Source: Mariniblastus sp. (lineage in GTDB: Bacteria; Planctomycetota; Planctomycetia; Pirellulales; Pirellulaceae). From it: DNA of 64,000 nucleotides. The notes below the pieces were generated by a model. It saw only the letters and a list, made by a program, of their open reading frames with translations. It did no database searches and was not told where the DNA came from. Position 1 is the first letter of the stretch, and the number at the start of each line of letters is the position of its first letter. Position numbers and translations under genes: made by a program. The DNA is taken from NCBI GenBank assembly GCA_028823415.1, contig JAPKBL010000003.1, positions 1-64,000 on the forward strand, read 5' to 3'. Shown here in pieces: positions 45,532-55,767 of this stretch.

Positions 45532-46155
45532 TTATTGAGTTTTCAGTGATTGTATTAATGCCAGTAGCAGCGGCACAAATTTTCGGTTCGCTCGGGCGCG
45601 ATGGCTCAATACTGATTTGACAGCGGATCCCAGTTCGCCGAACGTCGCATGGTATTCCGGGAGCTCAAACAGCGGATCGTAGCCGAAGCCGCCCGTGCCC
45701 CTGCCCTCTGGAAGGATTCGACCATGGCATTGGTCCTCGCAGCGAATGTGGATGTTGCCTTGGGGATCCGAAAGCGCCATGTGGCAAGTGTAAAACGCAG
45801 TTCGTTTTGCCCGTGGCACGCCAGTGAGTTTTTCCAATAACAGCTCGTTATTTGATTTATCGTTGGCTTGTTCTCCGGAAAATCTCGCGGAGTAAACCCC
45901 CGGTGCTCCCCCGAGTGCGTCGACGCTGATCCCGCTGTCTTCGGCTAAAACCCATCGGTTGAGGTGGCTTGCCTGAACGGTCGCTTTGAGTTCAGCATTT
46001 TCAGAAAAAGTGGTTCCCGTTTCTTCTACTTCCAATGCCTCGGGATAGTCGCCTAGAGAAGTGAGTTGGATTTCAGAGTAGGGAGCAAGCAATCGCTGAA
46101 GTTCTGCTTTTTTCTTTACGTTTCCGGTTCCCAGAACCATTTGAAATTTGGGCAT
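45532..46155 (-). CDS. rdgB: Non-canonical purine NTP pyrophosphatase, RdgB/HAM1 family
   Basis: A 207-residue house-cleaning enzyme that hydrolyses dITP, XTP and ITP to monophosphates. Family marks are LGTGNVKKKAEL at the N-terminus (TGNxxK), EDSGISVDALGGAPGVYSAR with catalytic Asp, a late GTGGFGYDPLFELPE, and a Ser/His/Arg pattern in SHRARANRKF near the end. ATG 46155 is chosen over TTG 46167. It is convergent with the TPR gene and has a 426-base upstream gap to trpC. Confidence 0.94.
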   Translation of the reverse strand: MPKFQMVLGTGNVKKKAELQRLLAPYSEIQLTSLGDYPEALEVEETGTTFSENAELKATVQASHLNRWVLAEDSGISVDALGGAPGVYSARFSGEQANDKSNNELLLEKLTGVPRAKRTAFYTCHMALSDPQGNIHIRCEDQCHGRILPEGRGTGGFGYDPLFELPEYHATFGELGSAVKSVLSHRARANRKFVPLLLALIQSLKTQ

Positions 46156-46581
46156 TTCAATATCCAATTAGAAAATGCGACTCGCGACAGAGTTGCCTGC
46201 TTCGATGACGCTATAGAAGGGGGGTATTTTCCGTTGTTGTTTTAGCTGAAACGTGTTGGACGTCAACTGTGCGGTGCCTTGATTGATGCTCGGTAGGTTC
46301 ATCGACGAATTCGAAATTAGTTTGTTCGGCGAGAAAAGGACGCGAAAGCGGTGTCAAAGTTAGACGCAATCTTGTCGGAATCAGGTAACTTAATTGAACC
46401 ATCGTGGCTCGGTGGTATCATTGAACGCATTGAGTACGATTGAGTGATCTCGTTTTCTTTCGTTTGACGACGGTCGGTTAAGCGAGACAGGGGAGATTGA
46501 AGATGGCCTGCGATTGGTAGCGCACTTGGTATATTCCAAACACTCAATTGAAATAACGAGACATAAATAGAAAGTCATTAC
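46156..46581. other. Intergenic, 426 bases, divergent rdgB/trpC
   Basis: Divergent space. Overlapping short antisense frames exist but carry no recognisable product. I saw no trp attenuator (no Trp-codon run with a terminator) or RNA gene. Probably two promoters. Confidence 0.4.
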
Positions 46582-47385
46582 GTGAGTTCGATCCTCGAAA
46601 AAATTGTCCATCACAAATTGGGTGAGGTCGAGGCTGCTAAGCAGCGGGTGCCATTGGCGGAGTTGGAAGTTCGCCTTTCCGGGGTAGCCCCTCCACTGGA
46701 TTTTTGTTCAGCGTTGACGACTGGAACCCAGCAAGGCCGCGTCAGCTTAATTGCGGAGGTCAAAAAGGCCAGCCCCTCCAAGGGTGTGATTCGTGACGAT
46801 TTTGACCCGGTTGCTATTGCGAGTACGTATGCACGAAGCGGAGCAACTTGCATTAGTGTTTTAACCGACGAGCATTTTTTTCAGGGGCATTTAGATTACT
46901 TGGTGAACATTAGACAGGCGGTTTCCATTCCACTGCTGAGAAAAGATTTTGTGCTCGATGAATATCAAGTTGTCGAAGCGAGAGCGGCAGGGGCGGACGC
47001 GGTTTTGTTAATCGCCGAATGCTTGACTCCCGATCGATTGGTTAAGCTCCATCGGAAGATCGAGTTGCTTGGCATGACGGCGCTTGTTGAACTGTATGAC
47101 AAAAGAAATATTCCGGCTGTGCTCGCCTGTGAGCCACGACTTGTTGGCGTCAATAATCGAGATTTGAATACGTTTGAAATAGACTTAATGCATTCGATTC
47201 GTGTCAAGGAATCATTGCCCCAGGGCATCGCGATGGTAAGCGAGAGTGGGATTTTTACCCAACAACACGTACAGTTGATGCAGGAAAACTCAGTTGACGC
47301 AATTTTAGTTGGGGAGTCGTTGATGCGATCCGAGGACATTGCGATGGCGGTGAAATCACTTATGGGTGGTCCATCAGGCGGTTAA
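46582..47385 (+). CDS. trpC: Indole-3-glycerol-phosphate synthase
   Basis: A 267-residue TIM-barrel enzyme of tryptophan synthesis that decarboxylates and cyclises CdRP. Signature residues: IAEVKKASPSKGVIRDDFDP (catalytic Lys), ISVLTDEHFFQGHLDYL, PLLRKDFVLDEYQVVEARAA (Lys and Glu), VGVNNRDLNTF and VSESGI. The start is GTG 46582, without a strong ribosome site. No other trp gene is adjacent, so the pathway is dispersed. Confidence 0.95.
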   Translation: MSSILEKIVHHKLGEVEAAKQRVPLAELEVRLSGVAPPLDFCSALTTGTQQGRVSLIAEVKKASPSKGVIRDDFDPVAIASTYARSGATCISVLTDEHFFQGHLDYLVNIRQAVSIPLLRKDFVLDEYQVVEARAAGADAVLLIAECLTPDRLVKLHRKIELLGMTALVELYDKRNIPAVLACEPRLVGVNNRDLNTFEIDLMHSIRVKESLPQGIAMVSESGIFTQQHVQLMQENSVDAILVGESLMRSEDIAMAVKSLMGGPSGG

Positions 47386-47574
47386 ACGTAGCAATTCTCT
47401 GTTTTTTGACGGCTTGTATCGAATTTTCCGTATTCTCGCACGATTGGTTTTTTGAAATTACCAAATTTTGCCAAGAGACTCCCGTCTTAGACGAACAATC
47501 CTAGTTCGGACTAGTCGCGTATGGGTCCTGATGATTTGAACGCGTTTATGCATCTCCAAAGAAATTCCGTTATC

Positions 47575-47596
47575 TTGATCGAAAGTGGTCGATCAA
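47575..47596. promoter_or_regulatory. Perfect 8-bp inverted repeat upstream of a hypothetical gene
   Basis: TTGATCGA (47575-47582) and TCGATCAA (47589-47596) around a 6-base spacer, 71 bases before the next start. It could be an operator for a dimeric regulator; the flank has no T-tract on the + strand. Confidence 0.3.
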
Positions 47597-47666
47597 AACA
47601 AGTGACTACTGCCTATTCAATGAGGGTTGAATGAGGCATCAGTGGGTTTAAAGAACTGAGCTAAAT

Positions 47667-48443
47667 ATGCCTGACATCCTGAACAATGTTAAAACGATCA
47701 ATAGTGCTGTGAGAACGGCGATGATGCTTGGGGCATGCAGCGTCATCGGATACGGCGGATACTTTGGCTATAATAATTACGTAAAACCAAGTCACGATGC
47801 GCAGCGGGCGGCGGCCCAGTTGAGAGAACTGGAAGCAAAATATCAGCAGCAGTCCTTTAAGTTGACGGCGGCCGAGGATCGCGTGCATCGGCTTGAGACC
47901 TCGATGAAGTTGCTCAAGGTGGATCGCCGGCTTGCCAATGTAACGGTTCTGGAAAAGGGGTTCGATGAATTTGGTGAGCCATTTATGGAGGTGAGCTTTG
48001 AGGAAGTGGACGAGAATGATCGGCCGGTCGCAGCGGCGAGGCAGTACGTTCTCAAAGGAGAGAAATTGTACATCGACGGTTGGATCGCGACCTTTGAAGA
48101 CCAGTACGTTGAAAGTGCTGATGAACTTCGCGCGGCATCGCTGTTTGTGTTCAAAAGTATTTACGGCGACGCTGAGACTCCCAGAGACGCTCAGCGTCTA
48201 GACATTGAAACCCTGGATCATTCACCGCCGGGGATCTATAACGATTCGACTCAACGCGATTTCGAACAACAGATTTGGGCTGATTTTTGGAAAGTCTGCA
48301 ACGACCCACAATTGCAGGATGAATTGGGAATTCGAACCAGTCAGGGCCAAACGAGTTATGTGAAGCCGATCGAGGGAAAAACCTATCGCGTTAATATTCG
48401 AGCAAGCGGCGGAATGAGTCTGAAGCCCATTGTGGAGCCTTAG
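47667..48443 (+). CDS. Membrane-anchored coiled-coil hypothetical protein (258 aa)
   Basis: Not assigned to a named family; it resembles conserved hypothetical proteins of planctomycetes. One membrane segment at about residues 18-36 (ACSVIGYGGYFGYNNYV is part), then a heptad-rich stretch at about 46-82 (QRAAAQLRELEAKYQQQSF), then a beta-rich domain with VTVLEKGFDEFGEPFMEVSF and YVLKGEKLYIDGWIATFED. It likely sits in a membrane with the C-terminal part outside. A gap of 281 bases lies upstream. It is convergent with mutY. Confidence 0.7.
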   Translation: MPDILNNVKTINSAVRTAMMLGACSVIGYGGYFGYNNYVKPSHDAQRAAAQLRELEAKYQQQSFKLTAAEDRVHRLETSMKLLKVDRRLANVTVLEKGFDEFGEPFMEVSFEEVDENDRPVAAARQYVLKGEKLYIDGWIATFEDQYVESADELRAASLFVFKSIYGDAETPRDAQRLDIETLDHSPPGIYNDSTQRDFEQQIWADFWKVCNDPQLQDELGIRTSQGQTSYVKPIEGKTYRVNIRASGGMSLKPIVEP

Positions 48444-48478
48444 TCCCATCGCTGCGGCAGGTGTTAGGGTAGCCGTTT

Positions 48479-49561
48479 CTAAAGGCTCTTTAGCTTGTGA
48501 GCAATTTTTCGTCCCGTAACACTCATTGGCATTTTCTCAATTTCATCGAGCGTTGCCCAGCGAATGGGTGCTTGGGTTTTTTTGAGTCGGCCGGTCACTC
48601 CGTCTCCCTTCCAGCACTGCAAAGTAATGCGATATCGGGTGACCGCATGTTTCATTTGAAAAAGCGGACCGCTTAAATCGGTTGCAAGCCCGGTTTCCTC
48701 TTTTAGCCGAAGCAACAGTTGCTGGGCGCTCGATTCGGTATCGACATTTTGGCTCAACGCGTATCGAGGGAAATCCCATAGGCGCTCCCAGCGTTCTCCA
48801 GGCCCACACTGGCGGATCAGAATGCGATTCTGTTTTTTGAGAACGATGGCCGCTTCCCAAAGATCCTCATACTTGACTTTTTTGGATGCGACTGGGATCT
48901 GCTCCTGAAGTCCTTTGACAGCCGTCATGCAGAGGTTGTTGATCGGGCAAACGAGGCACTTGGGTCGTTTAGGATTGCAAATCTGGCTGCCAAGTTCCAT
49001 GAGTGCCTGGTTGAAATCGCCGCAGCGCTTTCGCGGCAACAGTGATTGAGAAAACTCCCAAAGCGCTTTCTGGTTTTCGGTGGTTCGTGGGTCGGATTGC
49101 ATCGTCATCAAGCGGGCAAACAGACGTATTGTATTGCCCTCGAGAATTGGCAGTTTCTGGTCGAGCGCAATTGAGAGGATAGCTCCAGCGGTGTAACGAC
49201 CGATTCCTGGAAGCGCCAGAACACTCTCGAAATCGGTAGGGAACGTGCCTTGGTGCTGTTCGACGATCACTTGAGCAGCCGCGTGCAATTGCCGGGCGCG
49301 TCGATAGTAGCCAAGCCCTTCCCAGAGTTTTAAGACCTCCGCTTGATCGGCCTGGGCAAGTTTTTTGACTGTCGGAAATCGTTTAATGAAGCGGTTGAAA
49401 TAATCGATGACGGTTGCGACCTGAGTCTGTTGCAGCATGATTTCGCTGATCCAGATTCGGTAAGGCGTTTTGTGTTGCCGCCACGGAAGATCACGTTGGT
49501 GATCATCAAACCAGTGGAGCAGCTTGCGTCGAAAATTAGATTTCCATTTAGCGTCGTACAT
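48479..49561 (-). CDS. mutY: A/G-specific adenine DNA glycosylase
   Basis: A 360-residue base-excision enzyme that removes A opposite 8-oxoG. WISEIMLQQTQVATVIDYF holds the catalytic Glu, ALPGIGRYTAGAIL is the helix-hairpin-helix, and CNPKRPKCLVCPINNLC gives four iron-sulfur Cys with the usual C-x6-C-x2-C-x5-C spacing; the C-terminal third is a NUDIX-like 8-oxoG reader. The residue equivalent to E. coli Asp138, in PILDGN, is Glu here (PILEGN; codon 49139-49141), a notable replacement of the catalytic Asp. ATG 49561 is chosen over TTG 49594. It lies 57 bases behind leuS. Confidence 0.93.
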   Translation of the reverse strand: MYDAKWKSNFRRKLLHWFDDHQRDLPWRQHKTPYRIWISEIMLQQTQVATVIDYFNRFIKRFPTVKKLAQADQAEVLKLWEGLGYYRRARQLHAAAQVIVEQHQGTFPTDFESVLALPGIGRYTAGAILSIALDQKLPILEGNTIRLFARLMTMQSDPRTTENQKALWEFSQSLLPRKRCGDFNQALMELGSQICNPKRPKCLVCPINNLCMTAVKGLQEQIPVASKKVKYEDLWEAAIVLKKQNRILIRQCGPGERWERLWDFPRYALSQNVDTESSAQQLLLRLKEETGLATDLSGPLFQMKHAVTRYRITLQCWKGDGVTGRLKKTQAPIRWATLDEIEKMPMSVTGRKIAHKLKSL

Positions 49562-49618
49562 ACAGATCGTGTTCGTCCAAGCGGTTGATATCAATCGGGA
49601 ATCGCACGGATTTGATTT

Positions 49619-52462
49619 TTAGTTGGCGACGATATTCACTAACTTGTCAGGAACCGCGATGATTTTTCGGACCGTTAAGCCATCGAGAAGAGCGGCAATT
49701 TTTGGGTCTTGAAGCGCAATCGTTTCGAGTTCTTGTTTTGACTTCCCGCGTTCAATGCTAACTTTCGATTTGATTTTTCCCATGATTTGAATCGGCACCT
49801 CAACCAGTGCGTCGACGGTGAGCGATTCGTCAAATTCGGGCCACGGTTCGTAAGCAAGGCTCGATTCGTTGCCTAATAGTTTCCACAGCTCTTCTGACAT
49901 GTGCGGGGCAAATGGGGAGAGCAGTAGGATGAATGGTGCCATTACAGCCTTGGGGCGCTCGGATTGTTTCGTAAAGAAATTTACGAATTCCATCATCCGG
50001 GAGATCGCAGTGTTGAACCCAAGTGTCTCAATGTCTTTGGAAACTGATTTGATTGTTTTGTGAAGCATACGGACTTGATCATCGGTCGGTGGGTGGTCAA
50101 CCACTGCAGAATTGAGGGCTAATTCTTCAGCCTTCTCCTCAACCAACATTCTCCAGACCCGATCGAGGAAATTTCGAACGCCATTAACTCCGGCCATGCT
50201 CCATGGTTTTGACTGGTGTAGCGGTCCCATGAACATCTCGTACAGTCGAAGTGAATCGGCACCGTATTCCGCGATAATGACATCGGGATTGACGACGTTT
50301 CCACGACTTTTGGACATCTTGTAGGCGCGGCTGTCGACACGAATTTGTTGATCAGATTTTAAAACAAAATTGTCCCCGTCCTTTTCCTTCTCAGCCTGCT
50401 CGGGATCGAGTTTAACGACATATAACTCTTCCCCTGTGGATTTAAGGACGGTCTTTCGTTCGTCGTTCTCGCAAGTCAACTCGGCGCTAACCCACTGTTC
50501 ATTGGTATCCCGGAAGGCTGTGAATTCGACATCGCCGAGAATCATTCCCTGATTGACTAGTTTTTTGAAAGGCTCGGGTGTGTGGAGGTGGCCTCGATCA
50601 AAGAGGACTTTGTGCCAAAATCTTGCGTACAATAAATGCAGAACGGCATGTTCGGCTCCACCAATATAAAGGTCAACGGGCATCCATTGTTTTTCGAGTT
50701 CTGGATCGATGAACGCTGCGGCATTGTGCGGATCAATGAACCGCAGGTAGTACCAGCACGAACCGGCCCACTGCGGCATCGTGTTCGTTTCACGTTTGTA
50801 TTTTTTTCCATCGATAACGGGGTAAAGCCATTCATCGTCGGCTTTCTCGAGCGGTGGCTCGGGCCGTCCATGCGGTTGAAAGTCTTCGACAAAGGGAAGA
50901 TCGACAGGGAGGCTTTCCAAAGGAACCGGCCGCATGATGCCCGTGCGGTTTCCAGCTTCATCAAGTTCGTGCAGAATCGGAAAGGGCTCGCCCCAAAATC
51001 GCTGACGGCTGAACAGCCAGTCTCGCAGTTTGTAGTTGACCGCAGCCCGACCGACGGCGGAACTGTCGAGTGCTTCAATGATCTTTGTTTTGAATGCGTC
51101 TGTTGGCAATTCATCGTAGGGACCGGAGTTCACCGCGGTACCGACGCCAGAAAAACAGATTTCGCCTGTCATTAATCTTTCGAGGTCAATCTCTGATTTG
51201 GCGGGAGGTTGTACTACTGCAATGATTGGTAAGTCGTAGGTTTTTGCGAATTCGAAATCCCGAGCGTCGTGCGCTGGGACTGCCATGATGGCACCGGTCC
51301 CGTAGCTAATCAGGACATAGTCTGCGACCCAGATAGGCACAGGTTGCCCGTTGATTGGATTGATCGCGTAACTTCCTGTGAAGACACCTGATTTTTTTGT
51401 TCGATCATCCTGTCGATCTCGATCGCTTTTCATCGCCGCATCGTCGCAATATTTTTTGACAGCGGGTGCTTGGTCGGCGGTCGTCAGCGCTTCAATCGCA
51501 TTGTGTTCCGGTGCGATGACCATATAGGTCGCGCCGTAAAGGGTGTCGGGCCGCGTGGTGTAAACTCGAAGTACGTCGTCTTGAGGATTTCGTGGAAACC
51601 CCTTCTCCGTTTGGGTGTTTTTCCAAGTTTCAAATTGATCGGTGGCTCCGATGAAAAAGTCAACTTCTGCGCCTGTGCTGCGGCCGATCCAATCGCATTG
51701 AAGCTTTTTAATCCCCTCGGGCCAGTCGACTTGATCGAGATCGCTTTCTAAGCGGTCGGCGTAGGCGGTAATGCGTAGCATCCATTGCCGCAAAGGCATT
51801 CGTTGCACTGGATGTCCACCAACGTCGGAGAGTCCATCGACGACTTCTTCGTTGGCAAGGACTGTTCCCAGCGCCGGACACCAATTGACGGGGGCGTGGG
51901 ATTCAAATGCAAGCCTAAATTCGTCTTGATACCTGCGAGTCGCATCCTCGCCGGCTTCTTGGATTTCAGCCGGGATCGGCAGTTCGCTGATGGGGCGGCC
52001 TTTTTGCTGGTCCGGATCGAACCAAGTGTCAAAAAGAACTAGGAAAATCCACTGAGTCCATTTGAAATAATCGACATCTGTTGTGGATATTTGACGGTCC
52101 CAGTCGTAGCTGAAACCGAGATCTTTCAACTGTCGCACGAACGTGTTAATGTTCTTCTCGGTAAATTCACGAGGAGAAGCGTTGTGCTTGATAGCGTGCT
52201 CTTCCGCTGGTAATCCAAAGGCATCGAATCCCATGGGGTGCAAAACCGTTTTGCCCATCATTCGGGCATGTCGGGAAACAATGTCTGTTGCGGTGTATCC
52301 TTCGGGATGGCCGACATGAAGTCCTTCTCCACTGGGATATGGAAACATGTCCAGCGCGTACAATTTCTCCCCAGTGACTTCGGTGGGCGTCTTGAAGGTT
52401 TTGTTTTCATCCCAAAATCTTTGCCAACGGGGTTCGATTTCGGCTGGATTGTACTTGGGCAC
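49619..52462 (-). CDS. leuS: Leucyl-tRNA synthetase
   Basis: A 947-residue class I synthetase that charges tRNA-Leu. ATP-site motif HVGH in [20 protein letters not shown] in [15 protein letters not shown]; the CP1 editing domain has [13 protein letters not shown] and [15 protein letters not shown]. The leucine-specific stretch before KMSKS is long, which accounts for much of the extra length over the E. coli enzyme (860). The start is GTG 52462, with AAAGGA six bases before it; a frame runs on to 52753 but that part shows no synthetase likeness. Divergent from map; followed by mutY. Confidence 0.96.
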   Translation of the reverse strand: MPKYNPAEIEPRWQRFWDENKTFKTPTEVTGEKLYALDMFPYPSGEGLHVGHPEGYTATDIVSRHARMMGKTVLHPMGFDAFGLPAEEHAIKHNASPREFTEKNINTFVRQLKDLGFSYDWDRQISTTDVDYFKWTQWIFLVLFDTWFDPDQQKGRPISELPIPAEIQEAGEDATRRYQDEFRLAFESHAPVNWCPALGTVLANEEVVDGLSDVGGHPVQRMPLRQWMLRITAYADRLESDLDQVDWPEGIKKLQCDWIGRSTGAEVDFFIGATDQFETWKNTQTEKGFPRNPQDDVLRVYTTRPDTLYGATYMVIAPEHNAIEALTTADQAPAVKKYCDDAAMKSDRDRQDDRTKKSGVFTGSYAINPINGQPVPIWVADYVLISYGTGAIMAVPAHDARDFEFAKTYDLPIIAVVQPPAKSEIDLERLMTGEICFSGVGTAVNSGPYDELPTDAFKTKIIEALDSSAVGRAAVNYKLRDWLFSRQRFWGEPFPILHELDEAGNRTGIMRPVPLESLPVDLPFVEDFQPHGRPEPPLEKADDEWLYPVIDGKKYKRETNTMPQWAGSCWYYLRFIDPHNAAAFIDPELEKQWMPVDLYIGGAEHAVLHLLYARFWHKVLFDRGHLHTPEPFKKLVNQGMILGDVEFTAFRDTNEQWVSAELTCENDERKTVLKSTGEELYVVKLDPEQAEKEKDGDNFVLKSDQQIRVDSRAYKMSKSRGNVVNPDVIIAEYGADSLRLYEMFMGPLHQSKPWSMAGVNGVRNFLDRVWRMLVEEKAEELALNSAVVDHPPTDDQVRMLHKTIKSVSKDIETLGFNTAISRMMEFVNFFTKQSERPKAVMAPFILLLSPFAPHMSEELWKLLGNESSLAYEPWPEFDESLTVDALVEVPIQIMGKIKSKVSIERGKSKQELETIALQDPKIAALLDGLTVRKIIAVPDKLVNIVAN

Positions 52463-52772
52463 GATGTTTCCTTTACCGCGTCGCGTTTTGGCGAATTCTG
52501 TGGGAATCCGCCGTGGATGGGGATATCTGTGACAAGCGAACCATGTTAGCAAAATGGACGCGTCTTCGCATGGCCTCCTGAGAAATCGAAATCCAAGCCG
52601 TCGAGGTGGAATCGCGTGCTTTCCTGAGAGAAAAAGTGACGCCAGACCTGCCGCCGGAGGGGCAGGATTATGTAGGGCGGTTGGTAGGCGATGTACAGCG
52701 ATTCTGATAACATGATTGATCGCTTTTAAATCCCAATTGCAAACAGAATACACACCTTTTTAAAGGGGAATT
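52463..52772. promoter_or_regulatory. Divergent leuS/map control region, 310 bases
   Basis: No separate gene is supported: the open frame continuing leuS upstream to 52753 lacks any family likeness, and GTG 52462 has its own ribosome site. The map ribosome site (AAAGGGG) lies at the right edge. No T-box-type leader or stem was recognised. Confidence 0.45.
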
Positions 52773-53597
52773 GTGACTCGTCGCCAATCAAAAATTCGTC
52801 TCAATGAAGAAGAACGCGAAATGATGCGCAAGGCGTGTCGCTTCAACGCTGAACTGCTGGATGTGGTTCGCCCCGATGTTAAACCCGGGGTGAAAACTGG
52901 GGAATTAGATCGAATTATTCAAGAGTATACCGTCTCCCATGGCCACGTTCCTGCGTGTCTGCATTACCCTGGAGGAGATGCTGGCCCCTATCCGAAGAGT
53001 TCTTGTATCAGCGTCAATGAAGTGATTTGCCACGGCATCCCCGGTGACTATGAACTTAAGCCAGGCGATATTGCGAATGTGGATTTAACCACCATCGTTG
53101 ATGGTTGGCATGGTGATCAATCTGAAACGTTTTTGATTGGTGAAGACCATCAGATCAGCGATGTGGCTCGGCGTGTCACCCAGTGTGCATTTGATTGTCT
53201 CTATCTAGGAATCGAAGCGACAAGCCCGGGGTGCCGAATCTCCGTAATTGGACAAGCGATCGTTGATCACGTGAAAGAGCATTACGGATTCGGTGTAGTG
53301 GATAAATACGTAGGCCATGGTATCGGGGCGCGGTTTCATCAACCTCCCAATATCCCCCACGTTCCCAGTCCCGCCGCTCATCGTGATCGCCTGCAGCCAG
53401 GAATGTGTTTTACTATTGAGCCGATGATCAATGCCGGGACTGCTCATTCGGTTTGTGACCGCAGCGATGGATGGACCGTCAGGACACAGGATGGACGGCT
53501 ATCGGCTCAATTTGAGCACACGATTTTGATGACCGAGAATGGGCCTGAGATTTTGACGACAACTAAGGACGGTCCTGAAAGAGGGTTTAAGTTCTAA
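52773..53597 (+). CDS. map: Methionine aminopeptidase, type I
   Basis: A 274-residue metallopeptidase that removes the initiator Met. The five metal ligands are in place: Asp in ANVDLTTIVDGWHGD (with a second Asp), His in YVGHGIGARFHQPPN, Glu in FTIEPMINAG and Glu in SAQFEHTILM; CLHYPGG supplies the substrate-side His. A GTG start follows AAAGGGG. No N-terminal zinc-finger extension. Followed by 272 bases with no gene. Confidence 0.95.
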   Translation: MTRRQSKIRLNEEEREMMRKACRFNAELLDVVRPDVKPGVKTGELDRIIQEYTVSHGHVPACLHYPGGDAGPYPKSSCISVNEVICHGIPGDYELKPGDIANVDLTTIVDGWHGDQSETFLIGEDHQISDVARRVTQCAFDCLYLGIEATSPGCRISVIGQAIVDHVKEHYGFGVVDKYVGHGIGARFHQPPNIPHVPSPAAHRDRLQPGMCFTIEPMINAGTAHSVCDRSDGWTVRTQDGRLSAQFEHTILMTENGPEILTTTKDGPERGFKF

Positions 53598-53869
53598 CTC
53601 GATGTTGTTTCGATCTTATTCATCCGCTAGCAATTAAAGCTAACTTAGATCAGGTAGCGAAGCCTACAGCTTGGTGTTTTCGCTACTCGAATTTCCATGG
53701 CATTCTTGATTGCTTCTCTTTTAAATTGCATTCCCATCGATTTTGCTATCACTTTATCGACTTGAGGTGAAGTCCGTATTTCGCTAAATAAATGCGGTAA
53801 AAATTTGCAAATTTTCAAATCGGTGTTCGAGTGATCTCGCCCACCTGTGGAATCAAGGACGATTCTTTT

Positions 53870-55435
53870 ATGGTTAGCCAGTTTTTTTTGCCCATCGTAT
53901 TCCGCGCTTTTTGTGTGGTTTCAATTGTACTCGCAACATCGACTGAAGTTTGTTGGGGGCAATCCTCCGATGCGCTTAAGTTTCCCTACCAGGCATTTGT
54001 CTTAAAAGACGAGACGCTTATTTTGAGCGGGCCTGGTGAGTCGCATTATCCAACCGAACGACTAGATCAAGGCGCTACGGTGGAGGTACACCGCGAAGAT
54101 CCGGGAGGATGGTTTGCGATTCGACCGGTCAACGGGAGTTTTAGTTTGGTGCCCGAGGCGGCGTTGGAGATGCTGGACGAAAATGTGGGTCGTGTAATTG
54201 AGTCTGGAACCCAAGCCTGGGTGGGGACCAAGCTCGGGCCAGTCGAAAAGCCACTGTGGCAGGTGAAATTGAAAAACGAAGAAATTGTAGAAGTGCTTGG
54301 GCTAGTGAGTTGGCCGAGCCCCGATGGGCATTCTACTACCTGGTACCAAATCGCTCCCCCTGCTGGAGAGTTTCGTTGGGTGAAACGAAACGCGTTAGAG
54401 TTGCCCTCTGAGGCGGTCGGCGCCATCGCAAGGATTGACTCGCCAAACAAAGAAACTGGCGATGCTGCAGCTTTGTTAAATCGGGGTGAGCCTGCAGAGA
54501 ATGTCGATTCGTTTGATGGCGATGGATCAGATTACTTACGAAAGGCATCATTGGAACTAGACCCAACCGGTTCGCAAGCGGTGACAGTCCAAGCGGAAAG
54601 CGTAAATCAAGGCTGGCGTCCAATGCCCATGCCAATTGGCGTGGGGGAATCGTTGGCGGATCTTAATCGTAATCGACTGGGTGTTGGAGTTTTGAGCGAT
54701 GGCACTGTGAGTCAAGCTGCTGATGGTGGATTGGATTCTAGATTTGGTTATCAAGGTACGTTAGATCTTGCGACGGAGCCATCGACTAATATGCGAGTTG
54801 CCAACCGAAATATTTCTCGTAATGGTTTCGCGGAAAGTTTAGACCAGGTGCGGCAGGATGGAGTTATACGCGATCCGTCGATGAGATACTCGCGGAGTCT
54901 CAGTGATTTAGAGTTGCAACTAACACAGGAACTGATCAAAGAGGATCCTTCGGCGTGGCAATTAAATGATCTCGAAAGCGCGGCGAATGCAATCTATCAG
55001 ACTTCCAATCGTGAAAAGGAAAAATTTCAAGCCAAGAAGTTCTTGGCGAAATTGAAAAATTGCCGAATGATACAAACCGGCTTGTCTGGCGTTGGCAACG
55101 CGGTGGCGATTGGCGTTGCCCCCAATCAGCCGGTCGGTACAGGGGTTAACACAGAATTGGATTTGAGTAACACCTACGATGCCCATGGCTGGCTATCGGA
55201 GATTATTCGCAATGGCGCAAGTGGGCGATCCGAATATGTGCTTCTAAACGAAGAGGGGAGCATTACTCACCATGTCGGCCCGTCTCCAGGGATGAACCTA
55301 AAGCGTTACCTTCGGTCTCGAATTGGGATTGTCGGACAGCGTGGCTATACCAGTGAGCTCCAACTCGATCATGTTACTGCGACACGCGTGGTTTTGTTGG
55401 AAAAACCAAAATCCAGTTTGGGATTTATGAAATAG
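53870..55435 (+). CDS. Exported protein with SH3-like domains
   Basis: A 521-residue exported protein. A signal-like segment (FRAFCVVSIVLATSTEVC) starts after ATG 53870; GTG 53831 is also open but AAGGA lies before the ATG. Residues about 30-95 look like a bacterial SH3 domain (QGATVEVHREDPGGWFAIRP), and a second similar stretch follows at about 105-165 (EEIVEVLGLVSWPSPDGH). The middle is Asn/Asp/Ser-rich, and a helical block (LELQLTQELIKEDPSAW) precedes a C-terminal domain with STS-like beta segments. This architecture is common in planctomycete surface proteins; function is unknown. Confidence 0.72.
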   Translation: MVSQFFLPIVFRAFCVVSIVLATSTEVCWGQSSDALKFPYQAFVLKDETLILSGPGESHYPTERLDQGATVEVHREDPGGWFAIRPVNGSFSLVPEAALEMLDENVGRVIESGTQAWVGTKLGPVEKPLWQVKLKNEEIVEVLGLVSWPSPDGHSTTWYQIAPPAGEFRWVKRNALELPSEAVGAIARIDSPNKETGDAAALLNRGEPAENVDSFDGDGSDYLRKASLELDPTGSQAVTVQAESVNQGWRPMPMPIGVGESLADLNRNRLGVGVLSDGTVSQAADGGLDSRFGYQGTLDLATEPSTNMRVANRNISRNGFAESLDQVRQDGVIRDPSMRYSRSLSDLELQLTQELIKEDPSAWQLNDLESAANAIYQTSNREKEKFQAKKFLAKLKNCRMIQTGLSGVGNAVAIGVAPNQPVGTGVNTELDLSNTYDAHGWLSEIIRNGASGRSEYVLLNEEGSITHHVGPSPGMNLKRYLRSRIGIVGQRGYTSELQLDHVTATRVVLLEKPKSSLGFMK

Positions 55436-55767
55436 GATCGACTGATCCCCTCAGTTTCTCACACCGTAGGCTTTCCCTCGCTGGATTTTCCAGCTGTTTT
55501 CTTTGATTGAGCCATCCGCTCGATTCTCCGTTTCGAGAGCTGCAAGCATTTTCGTGACAGCATCATTTCTGTCCGTTTAATTTCAAGCTGCGTAAGCTAC
55601 AGAACCATTGCGTCTAGTGGGACGTATTTTGATGGGATTCCGTGGGATTTTCATTGTCGCTTAACGGCTATGGATTCCGAATATTTGTCTAGGGCGTAGC
55701 CTGCCGGCGACGTATATCGATTGGTCTGTTCCCGCGGATCAACCGTAAGTTTGACACGGAAGCAGAT
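55436..55767. other. Intergenic, 332 bases
   Basis: Between two rightward exported-protein genes. Contains the weak terminator at 55480-55504 and otherwise T-rich sequence, with GTGGGAT-type direct repeats around 55620-55650. No open frame worth calling. Confidence 0.4.
55480..55504 (+). terminator. Probable intrinsic terminator
   Basis: GCTGGA (55480-55485), TTT loop, TCCAGC (55489-55494), followed by TGTTTTCTTT. A short six-pair stem with an imperfect T run, 44 bases after the SH3-like gene. Confidence 0.5.

Noticed and set aside
50310..50460. Unusual insertion in leuS before KMSKS
   Set aside because: Bacterial LeuRS normally has a leucine-specific domain at this place; only its length differs.
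52463..52753. Longer leuS start (open frame continuing to 52753)
   Set aside because: GTG 52462 has AAAGGA at good spacing, and the upstream part shows no synthetase likeness.
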